From positions 44,676,683-44,740,682 of the forward strand of contig OY288250.1 in the NCBI GenBank assembly GCA_958450325.1: 64,000 nucleotides of DNA. The letters are read 5' to 3'. Of this stretch, positions 54,486-64,000 are shown piece after piece (position 1 is the stretch's first letter; each line of letters opens with the position of its first letter). The DNA is from Agrostemma githago (Eukaryota > Streptophyta > Magnoliopsida > Caryophyllales > Caryophyllaceae). Below the pieces are notes generated by a model that was not told the DNA's origin, did not search any database, and saw nothing but the letters and a program-made list of their open reading frames with translations. Made by a program: the position numbers and the translations under genes.

Positions 54486-54494
54486 TATTTATAG
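54486..54494 (-). promoter_or_regulatory. TATA box of the Tat3 antisense gene
   Basis: Minus strand CTATAAATA about 105 bp upstream of the ATG at 54382, in a good promoter position. It faces away from the 3' LTR. Confidence 0.6.
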
Positions 54495-54975
54495 CATGAA
54501 ATCGGATTTTCCTCCTCACTTTTGGGATTCCTAATCCCAAGGGATTTAGCATATAGGTCTTTTTCCTAGGATCTAGCTAAGTCATCCCGAGCATTCCTAT
54601 TCCTTTTCGGAGTCAAAATACCTTATTTTCAAAATTCTTCCAAATTCAAAATCTCAGAAAAAAATCTTCTTCAAATTTTTATTCCCCAACACGAGTCATT
54701 TCTCCTAAAAATGTGTTACATGCAAACTTTGCATAAATCATTATACAGGACGACTCAAGCAAAACCGTGCAATCAACTCCCCAGCGGCATAGACTTATAC
54801 GACAAGTCCGATTCCCCACGGAGTTATCATCATCAACTCAGGTACATTTCTAGTCTCCGGCCGGCGGGCCCTCCACGCAGGTCTAATGGACCTTAAACGA
54901 CCAGACCGGAAGTCTGCCAGGTCTTAATCTTTGATTTGCCTGGTAGCTACTCTGACTTTCGCCTTGTCCAAGCCT
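54495..54975. other. Region between antisense promoter and polypurine tract of Tat3
   Basis: Non-coding. Probably holds antisense upstream control sequence; nothing more recognised. Confidence 0.4.
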
Positions 54976-54993
54976 CAGTCAGAGTGGGGGCTC
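54976..54993 (+). other. Polypurine tract of Tat3
   Basis: CAGTCAGAGTGGGGGCTC directly before the 3' LTR. Confidence 0.75.
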
Positions 54994-57364
54994 TGTAGAC
55001 ACCCACATTTTGACCGCCAGGTGTCTATAGCAGTTTCCGACAAACACCCGATGATGATCGGACGCAAACATGCTTTAAATACTCAGAAACGGGCTCAAAA
55101 TCATTGGCATTTGGCTTGGGCTCATTATAGAGTACATATCTCACAAAACCAACCTCAAAATCAGGCCCAGTGGGTCGTTTCGAGTCAAATAAGACTAAAT
55201 TGGGTCGATTCCGACACCAGGGGTAAAACCGTCTTTAAGCGACCGAGTCAAAACCCAGTCAAAGATTTTCCCGAGGCACGTGAGTCAGCCATGACACCTC
55301 ACACGGCTGATTCATACTCCAATCCTACAAAAAATCAGCTACACAAAATATTAAACAAATCCGTTTAAGGATGGAATTCGATCTCAAGTAGGAATCCTAT
55401 CCGAAAACCGATTCAAACACCCGACCGAGTGCAAATACTCGGCCGAGCAGCACAAACCAGCCGTGTTTCCCTTGCTTCTTCGACAAGCAAGCGGAATTCT
55501 CATGCCTTTCAGCTTCTTATATTTCCTATCTTAAACGGTAGTTCAAACTCTTCTAGCCAAGGTCGTGAATTCCCTATAAATAGCCCCTTACATACAACAC
55601 TTTCGATATCACAATACGAATCAATTACACACATCTACATTCATTATCAATCATCAATATACACTCATAAACATAAAAATTAGCATCGCAAAACCGATAT
55701 TATTCTCGAAGGAAAACCGGCCCCTTATACTCGACCCCCTTCACCGAGACCACGTCCAAACCGAGCCACCGCAACTCACCGACATCCACTCGACGCTCTT
55801 GTGCCTAAGCCACGTCTCGACGAGCCCCGATCCGAGTAAACAGAAGCATGTAGGTTGAGGGTGTAACAAAACCCGATTTCTCCTTCTTCTTCTCTTCTCC
55901 TCCTCGTCCGTCTTATTTTTTATGAGTCGTTCGTCGCTTTTTTTATTTTATTTTCTAATATCATATTACTAAAAACTATTTTCATATATCGAACATTCTT
56001 AAAAATATGATATCGATTCTTTATAATCGAATATTGTATCAAAAAGAATTATATTAAAATCTCGACGATGTTAAAAATCGTTACTTTTTTTTTTTCGTTC
56101 AAACTTCTTTTTGCAAAACTTTTTAGAATTCATTCCAAATACTCGATATCGATTTCATAATCGAATATCGGGTACGACGAATATCGAAAACATAAAATCG
56201 AGTATAAGATAATTCATATTTTGTACGCGATTTATCAAAATTAGCAATTTCGAACAAAAAATAAAATCGGACAGACCCGCACGCGAGTCGCGCCACTCCC
56301 AGGCGACTCGTGCACGGGCCTGAAACCCGAGTCCTTTTTTTAGCTTTTTCGTTCGTTTTATTTTTCTACGAAACGATTTCTAAAATTTATATCTTTTCTA
56401 AAACTATTCCGAGTATTTGATATTGATTTCGTAGTCAATTATCGAATATAACGAATATCAAAAATATTAGATCGAGTACAAGTTATGCAATATTTGTACG
56501 TGATTTAATAAAAGCGTCGAATCTTCGAAAAATCGTCTTCAAAAACAGACCGACACGCGACTCGCCGGCATCCCAGGCGAGCCGCGCGGCCGGCTGCCAC
56601 GACGCGCCTTCTTCTTCTTCTTTTTTTTTCGAACCTCGTTTTTTATACAAAACAGCGTTTTTGGCAATATTTTTTCAGATTTCGATTAATGTTTATTTTC
56701 TCGATCTCGTATATTTATTTTATTTGCTATTTTATTATTTACAAATCGATACTAACTCGTTTGTTTATCTTGTAGCAAATTCATCTTTATTTCATCTTTT
56801 GTTTTATTATACTAAAACGAATCTCACATGCTAAGTTCAACTTTGACGTTAAATTTTTCATGCATTAAACCGACTTAGCAACCCATTCAATTCCTCGCAT
56901 GTTTAGGAAAACAATGTTTGCATATCATTCATCGTATTACTAACGCGCGTATTAAAAAATCATTCGATATCGTAGTAGAGGCCGCTAATGTGCGGGCGGG
57001 GTTGGGTGTTCTTTGTGAACTTCCCAACACGTACCCTCACCCCTTACTCCCAGAACCGTGATTTCCGGATGTCCGAAAGCATTGGCAACGAGAGTCATTC
57101 AATATACGATTAACCGCTCAAGTCGGCATCGGTATCGATATGCAAAGGAACGAGCCCAATAAACTCTGACATCGGAAATGGGCCGTATTTTGTATACGGC
57201 CCACTACGACATAGAGTGGGCTCGAACGATTCCGAATAACCATAAAATTCGGTGGCGAATCCAACTTCGATTTAAATTTCAATTTGACCATCTCATATGG
57301 AGATTCATTCGCCTCCCCAAACCCGCGCGTGGCCGCGTCGGGGTGGACCTATGTCATGTCCACA
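54994..57364 (+). repeat. Tat3 3' LTR
   Basis: 2371 bp, TGTAGACACCC to TGTCCACA, then GTGAG. It carries a GCGCGTGGCC segment near 57327 missing from the 5' copy. Confidence 0.95.
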
Positions 57365-57369
57365 GTGAG

Positions 57370-57682
57370 TACTAACTATTTCAAATAAATCAACTTTGTC
57401 TATACTTTAGGTGGTAGATAACTATCTTTAATGATTTCATCTAATAATAACTTGAATTGAAATCATTGTTGTGTACGCAGGATGCCTACAAAAATGAGCA
57501 AGCGAACCTCGAGACTGCTCCTGATGCTACTGAAGTCAACTTGAATCAAACTTTTTTCAAGGTCGTCTCGGGGTACAAGAAAGGAAGTGTGTACGGTGTA
57601 GGAAATGCACACGGGATGTACTTCACACCTCCCCCACCGCGTCTCGGCACCTCTACAGAGATGGAGTACACTCCAGCAGGAT
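57370..57682 (+). pseudogene. CACTA F second gene, continuation after Tat3
   Basis: Rest of the intron interrupted by Tat3 (57370-57480, ending TACGCAG), then an exon from 57481: DAYKNEQANLETAPDATEVN, VVSGYKKGSVYGVGNAHG. This is the C-terminal block of Transposase_24 proteins (GxKKGRVYGxG). It ends at 57682 where CACTA G starts. Confidence 0.8.
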
Positions 57683-59404
57683 CACTACAAGAATACAGCT
57701 CAATATAGACTGAAAAAATCAGTCGGTGAGTCAGGAAATCGGTCAGTAATACCGGTTACCGACTGCCTTAATTAAATTGGCGACTGCATATTTTGGGTCG
57801 GTAAACCGGTAAATGAATTTACCGACCAACTTGTCGGTCGGCAAAATTAGCGACCGAAATGTATGGACGGTAAAAAAATGGGCGGTCGGAAATTACCTAC
57901 CGAGTTGCGGTCGGTTAAATTACTTAGTCGGTCGGTAAATTTTCTTAGGCGGTCGGTAAAATTGCTTTTTCGGTCGGTGAATATTGTTAGTCGGTCGGTA
58001 ATACCGGTTACCGACTACCTTAATTAAATTGGCGACTACATATTTTCGGTCGGTAAACCTAGTCGGTAAATGAATTTACCGACCAACTTGTCGGTCAGCA
58101 AAATTAGCGACCGAAATGTATGGACGGTAAAAAAATTGGCGGTCGGAAATTACCTACCGAGTTGCGGTCGGTAAAATTACTTAGTCGGTCGGTAAATTTT
58201 CTTAGGCGGTCAGTAAAATTACTTTTTCGGTCGGTAAATATTGTTAGTCGGTCGGTAATTGCCTACTTCAGTCGGTAATTGTTGGCCTATTGTGCACTAG
58301 ATTTGTTGTTTTAGGTCTCCACATCCCAATTATAATTTTACCCATCACTACAAACTACAATACCTATTAAAAGTCGCACATGAAATTGTCAAATATATAT
58401 ATTTAATGCAATTCAAATAAAATACAATATCCATACGAAGTTTTAACAAACAATAAAATCGGTCGTGCCAACAAGAATTAAACTTACAACGTGTGAATAC
58501 TAACTAACAAGGTTATCAAAACACAAAAACTTAAACTTCTAAACACTAACAATATCATGATGCCACTTATATATCTTTATATATGTCTTTAAACTTCTAA
58601 ACTTGTACTCATGGTTATTATCGGGGACATCCAAGTACCCTTGTTCGCCTTCACCTTCCTTTCACCATGTACTGAACATAGGGAAATTTCCTGAAAATTA
58701 TGGGCGACAAGAGAAAGCTATGTAAAAGGACAGAAGATCGGAATGAACTCCATTGTACAGACAACAATGTGTTGAGCAAGGAAAACAAAAGGACAACAAA
58801 GGGGAGAAAAGGCTTACCACTTGTTCTTTAGAAAATGCAAATACCTGTAACTTTAAGAAAATAAGCCAACATTATATATACCAACCTAACCCGTTTGAAC
58901 ACATAAAATGAGTGAGGCGAAACATTACATAAAAACATTACCGATTGAATAAGTAGAAGAAATTCACAAACTCCGGGCTTAAGGAAGGAATGATCCTCAA
59001 GATAGACTACCTGACATAAGCACACTGCATAAGGCTCGATTTTACATGTAATTTTAAGCAGCTCGGTTTAACAAACACTAATAATAAAATTGACCAATAC
59101 AACAATTGGCCTAACCGAGATCATCAAGATGATAATCAACGTCTTCACAAGACTTAATTGGATTAGATTCCTCAAATATGCAGGATATATCTTCTGCACT
59201 TCATATAATCCACAGTTAGAACAAATTCAGACGCATTTTATTACAAACTACTAAACTACTCACCCTTCTAAAATATAGACAATTACTTACCCTTCTAAAA
59301 TCTCACGAGTCGACATTCACGAGCTCCAGTGAAAGGCAAGTTAAGGAGCATTATTATCAATTGAGCCTTAACCACTAGCTTAACTAGGCTTCTGTTTAGA
59401 TACT
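57683..59404 (+). mobile_element. CACTA G, left end with GTCGGT subterminal repeats
   Basis: Begins CACTACAAGAATACAGCTC, a CACTA terminal repeat, inside the CACTA F gene. More than a dozen GTCGGT(C/A)GGTAA motifs in both directions follow (57720-58290). No right end is seen before element D at 59405. From 58290 to 59404 the sequence is AT-rich without a coding frame. Confidence 0.75.
57741..58250 (+). repeat. 252-bp tandem duplication in CACTA G
   Basis: The segment starting near ACCGGTTACCGACT at 57751 recurs at 58003 with few changes, giving two full units made of GTCGGT repeats. Confidence 0.8.
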
Positions 59405-59746
59405 TGATAAGTGTAGTTTGTAGTGTCTATTTTACTGTGTTTTGGTCCCATTTTCCCTGTGGAATCGCTCCTTGGGAGCGGTTTATGGGTTTCTTATGCT
59501 TCCTTTAGTTCGTTTCAGGTTCCCGAGACCGATTTGGAAGAGTTGGAGCAATTCCGACTCAATACATACACATTTTGGAGCCAACGAAACTAAGGAACGA
59601 TGACTCGATGCCTTGGAATCGACCCCGAGACCTTGGGACCTAATCCCGAGCCTCCGAGACCCGATCCCGAGCCCCGAGAATCGACGAGAAACCCATGAGA
59701 AGCAAGGAGGGACCAAAAGGAGTTTAAAGGAGGCCTACAAGGCTCA

Positions 59747-59888
59747 TCCCGTTCGGGATGGCCTCAACCCGTCCCGGTTGAAGTGCACGAATTGAACTGC
59801 TGCTGTCTTAGGTCCATCCCGACCGGGATGAGTCCATCCCGATCGGGACCACCTCATCCTGATCGGGACCAACTCATCCCGACCGGGA
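59747..59888 (+). promoter_or_regulatory. U3 dyad array, element D
   Basis: Dyads begin at 59747, 59767 (degenerate), 59817, 59837, 59857 and 59877 (steps 20, 50, 20, 20, 20). Confidence 0.78.
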
Positions 59889-59944
59889 TGAGCCCAGTTC
59901 AGCCCCGCATTGTTTCCTTTCTTCTCCTTTCCACTTGTAACCCC

Positions 59945-59951
59945 ATATATA
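59945..59951 (+). promoter_or_regulatory. TATA box, element D LTR
   Basis: CATATATACCCC, 57 bp after the array. Confidence 0.65.
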
Positions 59952-61048
59952 CCCCTTTCTTGTATTAAGACACTATCTTATCTTAGGTTAGGCACTTCAT
60001 ATTAGACTAAACCCTAGACTACTTTAGGTTAGATTAGCATAGATTAGTTTAGATTAGTCGGTAATTAGTCTTTAATCATAGTTTAATCTTGTATTAAGAG
60101 AATTCTTGAAGAATCCAACCAAGATTGACAACCTTGGTTGATGAATTTGGGTTTTCATCCATTTATGCAAGATTTCTTCCTTTCTTTCTCTCTAGTATGG
60201 TATAATCCCATTTTCCTTCTCTTTAATCTTGTTTTATTCATCCAAGCTTGAATCTTTGTTCATTGTTTGTTCTTGTTCTTGTTAGTTTGATTGAGTTTGT
60301 TTATGTATGTTTTGTTTCTTATGATGATTCCTCTTGTTAGTGTTAGTTTTAGATTAGATATGTTAGAGTAGTATCTTGCTAGGGTTAGTAAGGTGATTAG
60401 GGTGTTAATTGGATGATTAAGGGATTGTTGGAGATGTTGGTGGAAGATTTGGGTTTCCCCTTGGTTTGATGCATATCACATGTTTGTTGAAATGCTTGAA
60501 TGACTAGTATGTGCATATGCTTGTTTTTCTTGCTTTTCTCTTGTGGGTGATAGTTTGTTTGTGGGTTTGGTTCCCTCATTAAGTTGCGAGAGCCCGGTGA
60601 TGATGACCCCTAGGTCGGTCTAAGTTGCGAGAGTCCGGATGCGACCTAGGCCCCGATATCACGCTAGTAACCCCGTTTGTCGTTTGTGTCGCCAATGTGG
60701 GTTTTAGGTGGAACCTCTAGGTGAGTCTAAGTTGCGAGAGCCCGGGCATTACCTAGATTACCCTACTACCTCCTTCACTCTAGTTCTCCCTTGACCATTC
60801 CATTACCCCTTTGACCCCGACCTAATCCTAGCCCGTTCTCCTTGTTTGTTTTCTTGCTTTAGACCTACCTTAGTCCTAGCCTCCCCCTCCTTAGACTAGC
60901 TTGTCTCGAACATAGTCCTAAACCGTAGCATACCCTAGTCCGACTTCCCGTCCCTGTGAATTCAACCCGACTTACCCTAGCTACCCTAGTTAGGTTTTGC
61001 CGGTTTTATTTGACGGTTGGGATCCACGACAAATCCTTACCATCAAAT

Positions 61049-61066
61049 TGGCGCCGTTGCCGGGGA
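61049..61066 (+). other. Primer-binding site of element D, tRNA-Asp type
   Basis: TGGCGCCGTTGCCGGGGA, 3 bp after the LTR. Confidence 0.88.
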
Positions 61067-61251
61067 CGGCGTAGTTTAGACTTTTGTTTGCTTAGTTTTG
61101 GACTTTGTTCTTGATTTTTGTGTTCTCTTCTCCTTGTGTATCTCCGTTTTTCTTCTTGTGTGTTACTCTCCCTTCCTAGTGCCTCAAAAGCACTAGGATA
61201 CTAACGTTTGCTCAAGTGCTTCTAGCTCATCCTAGGTACCAAAGCAACGTT

Positions 61252-62496
61252 ATGGACATGGCGCGTCCAAGCTACCATCAATCATCATGGGACAACTATA
61301 GGGCGAATTACCAAAACCCACAACTTTACCAACCATATCAACCTCATCAACAGTCTTATGAACCCTCTTCTTATGGTTACCAAGAAAGTTGTCAAGGATC
61401 GTTCCCACATCCTAACAACTACCAAACACCCTCACATAACCCACAACCAAATATCCCTAACTTTGAGACTTGTCAAATGTTGGTCCAAACACAAGGGAGC
61501 CAACATGAGATGATGATGTTATTGCAAAAGGGTCAACAATTGATGTTGACTCAAATACAATGGGTTAGGGAGGAGTTCAAGGCCCAAATAGATGTGCAAG
61601 ATGCTCGCATCAATGCACTCATGGCTCATATCACGATGTTGGCCACTCGAGCTCCACTACTTGTTGAGGAAGGTTCATTTGGGCAAGAAGGTTGGGTGCC
61701 TCCACAAGAAAGTCAACCCAACCTTGAAGATACAAATGAAGAAGAGAGGGTCGATCAAGAGACCATTGTTGAGTGTTGCTTGGGTGGTGAAGATAGGGAG
61801 AGAATAGAGGAAGTTGAAGCTTCAAGGGCCAACAATGGGGAGGGGAGTGAACATGATTCTCGAGATAACTCTTGGGGAGCCAATGTATTGGCGATAAAAT
61901 TGGATTTGTTCGATTTTCTTCGTGATGAACCACTAGACAATCCAAAGGCAAGTGAAGACATACCTCCTCTAGGCCATATAGACAAGGTGAGTAAAAAGGA
62001 GCGCAATACTTGGGAAAAAGAAGTAGATGCCTTGGAACTTGCCTTGAACGGGAAATTGGAGGATCCTAAACCCTCCAATGAAGAAAACTTGATGCCTTAT
62101 CCTCCTCTACCGCACTCGATGTCTAGTCCTTTGTCTTGTGAGATGGTTGGTGAAGAGGATCCTTGTCGGGCGGTGGAAAAGAGTTCCACTCTCGACCCCG
62201 TAGAAGAAGCGACACCCCTAGGGTGTGATCTCCCACATCATGACACCGAGCACGACTCTAGACCACTATACCTACCGGATGGTCATAAGAGTAGTAGCTA
62301 TGTTGGTTCCGAAGACCCGGAAGATCACAATAACCCCGAGCATAATGAAGATGATCGCTTCTTCCTTCCGACTTGGAAGCTCTTGAATGTGGCTAGGCTC
62401 GGCCATGTGAGCTTCAATGAAGATGTTGCTAAGGCATTTGACTTACTACTCCGAGCTCTTGATGGCTATGGAGGCGTTGTTGGTGAGAGTAGTTAG
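61252..62496 (+). CDS. Gag-like ORF of element D, 414 aa, intact
   Basis: ATG at 61252 (MDMARPSYHQSSWD). Residues 1-85 are Tyr/Gln/Pro-rich; a likely coiled coil follows (LQKGQQLMLTQIQWVREEF, DARINALMAHI). The middle is acidic. The C-terminus has FFLPTWKLLNVARLG and AFDLLLRALDGYG, which match the ends of the ORFs in elements A and C. The LACDWRRCLG block of A and C is not visible. No frameshift or stop, so D still can code for it. No protease, RT or integrase is seen up to the window end. Not a family I recognise; persistence in three divergent elements suggests a role in the element's life cycle, perhaps as a gag substitute. Confidence 0.75.
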   Translation: MDMARPSYHQSSWDNYRANYQNPQLYQPYQPHQQSYEPSSYGYQESCQGSFPHPNNYQTPSHNPQPNIPNFETCQMLVQTQGSQHEMMMLLQKGQQLMLTQIQWVREEFKAQIDVQDARINALMAHITMLATRAPLLVEEGSFGQEGWVPPQESQPNLEDTNEEERVDQETIVECCLGGEDRERIEEVEASRANNGEGSEHDSRDNSWGANVLAIKLDLFDFLRDEPLDNPKASEDIPPLGHIDKVSKKERNTWEKEVDALELALNGKLEDPKPSNEENLMPYPPLPHSMSSPLSCEMVGEEDPCRAVEKSSTLDPVEEATPLGCDLPHHDTEHDSRPLYLPDGHKSSSYVGSEDPEDHNNPEHNEDDRFFLPTWKLLNVARLGHVSFNEDVAKAFDLLLRALDGYGGVVGESS

Positions 62497-62788
62497 TGTA
62501 ATTATCTCTTTTTTGTTTTCTTTCGTGCTTGTATTTGTGTTTATGTTTGCTTGTATAGTTTGGTTCCTAGGATTTGTTAGCCTTTGTGGAACTCTTGTTC
62601 ATTTGGATTTTTGATGAGCGATTTGAGGGAGGGAATTTGATGTTGTATTTGAGTTCATTGTGATAGGTGTGAAGGAAAGGTGATTCCTAGAGGAGAGTAG
62701 ATAATGATAGAGCTTGGATCGTGAGTATGGAAGACGGTTTTTGAAGCTTTGGTGAAGCTTTTGGGGTTTTGGGAGTCAAGATGACCCA

Positions 62789-62972
62789 TCCCGGGGGGGA
62801 AGGGAGCTTCCCGACCGGGAAGGATATGCCATCCCGACCGGGAAGGAGAAGTCCCGATCGGGATGGAGGTACCAAAATTCAAGCTTACTGGAGTGTCATC
62901 CCGACCGGGATGGGGGCTTCCCGATCGGGACGGGTGTGTCATCCCGATCGGGACCATCCATCCCAACCGGGA
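62789..62972 (+). promoter_or_regulatory. Internal array of eight dyads, element D
   Basis: Dyads begin at 62789, 62809, 62832, 62852, 62899, 62919, 62942 and 62961 (steps 20, 23, 20, 47, 20, 23, 19). The last six steps equal those of the internal array of element A. Confidence 0.8.
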
Positions 62973-63028
62973 TGGTCTCTTTTCTCCTCTTTTGGCCTCT
63001 TCTTTGACATTTGAGCCCACCCAACCAT

Positions 63029-63037
63029 TGTATACCC
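63029..63037 (+). promoter_or_regulatory. TATA-like site behind the internal array, element D
   Basis: TTGTATACCCCC, 56 bp after the last dyad; same position as the site in element A. Confidence 0.45.
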
Positions 63038-63395
63038 CCACCCAACCTCCCTACCCATCCTTGCTCATGTCATATGACCATTACACTTCATTTACATACC
63101 CTCACCTCATTTCTCTTCCCTTTACACCGAGTTTCACATCGAATCCTACTCCCCTCACACCATTACTACCTCTACCATGTGTTTAATCAAGTTCGAAGCG
63201 GGATAGCAATGATGAAGACAAGCAAAGTGCCTTTATTGATCATTGGAGACGATGGAGCGAGTGAGTTGCTATCCTATTGGTACGGCAACTATCCTTTCTT
63301 TTCCGTCTTTTATTGCTTGTTTTCCTTTGTTTACTCCCCTTCCCCTTATATTTGTGTCATGGTGGCCTTCGAGGCCTTGGAATATGGTTGCTCCC

Positions 63396-63617
63396 GACTC
63401 TCGATGACATGACTACATCGAGAGTCATTTCAAAATCAAAAATTTACAAGTTTTTCACCCTTTTTTTTGTTGGATTTAGTCGGATTTAGGCGGAATCCGG
63501 GCTAGGTGACTTGATTACACCTAGCCCTCCCCTCCCATTTCCTTTTATTTCCTTCTTTTTATTTCTTCCCCTATCCATATATTTTCTTGTCTCGGCCCAT
63601 GGTGACTTGACTACACC
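63396..63617 (+). other. Three conserved hairpins, element D
   Basis: Hairpin 1 (63396-63426): perfect 11-bp stem GACTCTCGATG/CATCGAGAGTC, loop ACATGACTA. Hairpin 2 (63502-63524): CTAGGTG/CACCTAG, loop ACTTGATTA. Hairpin 3 (63601-63617): GGTG/CACC, loop ACTTGACTA. Confidence 0.7.
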
Positions 63618-63741
63618 CCGGCCGGACACCTTCTACCCTTTTCTTCACTTTATTTTTGATTTTTAGCTTTATTTTCATAGTTTCTTTCCTTTTTCTTTTG
63701 TCTCTCCGCACACTACGATCGAGCATGAGGACATGGCTCGG

Positions 63742-63757
63742 TTTAAGTGTGGGGGAG
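63742..63757 (+). other. Internal polypurine-tract copy, element D
   Basis: TTTAAGTGTGGGGGAG, as in A and C. Confidence 0.6.
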
Positions 63758-64000
63758 CAATATTCTAGGGTAGTTAGCTTTATTTTTGTAGTTTTTCGAA
63801 AAAAGCTTTAAAAAACCCTAAAAATTTGAAAAATTTCACAAAAATCAAAAAGATTTTCTTTTGTGTCTTTTCCTTTTTGTGTCGTTATGTCATATTTTTG
63901 TTTTGTTGTGCGTGTTTTGCCCCCCTCTTTTCCTTATAGGTTGCCTAATCGCCGTTAGCTTTGGTGAGCTTTCAAGACTTCCGGTAACATCTCTTCATCC

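Larger units (their letters stand above)
36974..57364 (+). mobile_element. Tat3, complete Tat/Ogre-type Ty3/gypsy element with a CACTA insert and antisense gene
   Basis: LTRs 36974-39332 and 54994-57364, flanked by GTGAG on both sides (36969-36973, 57365-57369). Order: LTR, PBS, long leader, gag (split by a CACTA at 41405-46878), protease-RT-RNase H-integrase, antisense gene, polypurine tract, LTR. Without the CACTA the element is about 14.9 kb. LTR copies differ at few positions, so it is young, but gag and pol have frameshifts and stops, so it is now non-autonomous. Confidence 0.95.
59405..61045 (+). repeat. Element D 5' LTR
   Basis: 1641 bp, TGATAAGTGTAG to CCATCA. Contains dyads, TATA and GCGAGAGCCCGG-type blocks near 60586, 60626 and 60736. 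Confidence 0.9.
59405..64000 (+). mobile_element. Element D, Athila-like non-autonomous element (3' end outside window)
   Basis: LTR 59405-61045, PBS, an intact gag-like ORF, internal dyad array, hairpins and internal purine tract, as in elements A and C. It cuts CACTA G or its flank. The interior after 63757 is non-coding and matches element A from 3996. Confidence 0.9.

Noticed and set aside
58346..58365. CACTACAAAC as another CACTA end
   Set aside because: No inverted partner or subterminal repeats; probably chance.

Overview
This is nuclear DNA from a plant, probably a eudicot. I cannot name the species. The window is almost entirely nested transposable elements: LTR retrotransposons of the Ty3/gypsy Athila and Tat/Ogre types, one LINE, two large CACTA DNA transposons, a CACTA that carries host gene fragments, and one Stowaway-like MITE. 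The primer-binding sites match the 3' end of plant tRNA-Asp (TGGCGCCGTTGCCGGGGA, Athila-like elements) and a TGGCGACTCCGCTGGGGA type (Tat/Ogre elements). I see no intact host gene, rRNA, tRNA or organellar insert.

Layout from left to right. 1-7404: Athila-like non-autonomous element A (+), its 5' LTR cut by the window edge. It sits inside the pol region of a gag-deleted Tat element, Tat1 (-, 7405-14317). Tat1 sits in the leader of Tat2 (-, 14318-17387), and Tat2 sits in the gag of Athila-type element B (-, 17388 to about 19585). A LINE (about 19586-22385, +) follows, interrupted in its reverse transcriptase by element E (-, 22386 to about 24806, 3' half only). From about 24807 to 57682 lies a decayed CACTA element, F. 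It has a TNP2-type transposase frame (25714-28077) and a second, intron-containing Transposase_24-like gene. Element C (28199-35906, TSD GATGG) landed on the start codon of that second gene. Tat3 (36974-57364, TSD GTGAG) landed on one of its splice donors. Tat3 itself carries a 5.5-kb CACTA in its gag (41405-46878, TSD GCC) holding pieces of a DnaJ/HSP40 gene and a DNA ligase gene. A further CACTA end, G, starts at 57683, and Athila-like element D begins at 59405 and runs off the window.

The most unusual content is in elements A, C, D and E. They have no pol in view. A, C and D carry one gag-like ORF with a conserved novel C-terminus, followed by a structured non-coding part. Their LTRs (A, C, D, E), and again the region behind the ORF (A, C, D), hold arrays of a 12-bp dyad (TCCCGNNCGGGA) with near-constant spacing (20-47-20-23-19 bp), ending about 55 bp before a TATA-like sequence. 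A related dyad (ACTCGNNCGAGT) with the same spacing plan occurs in the LTR of the otherwise different element Tat1. Behind the internal array, A, C and D share three hairpins with nearly the same 9-nt loop and stems that co-vary between elements.

Tat3 also has an antisense gene with its own TATA box and a clean intron, lying between pol and the 3' LTR. All ORFs of appreciable length are TE-derived. Most carry stops or frameshifts; the gag-like ORFs of A and D are open.
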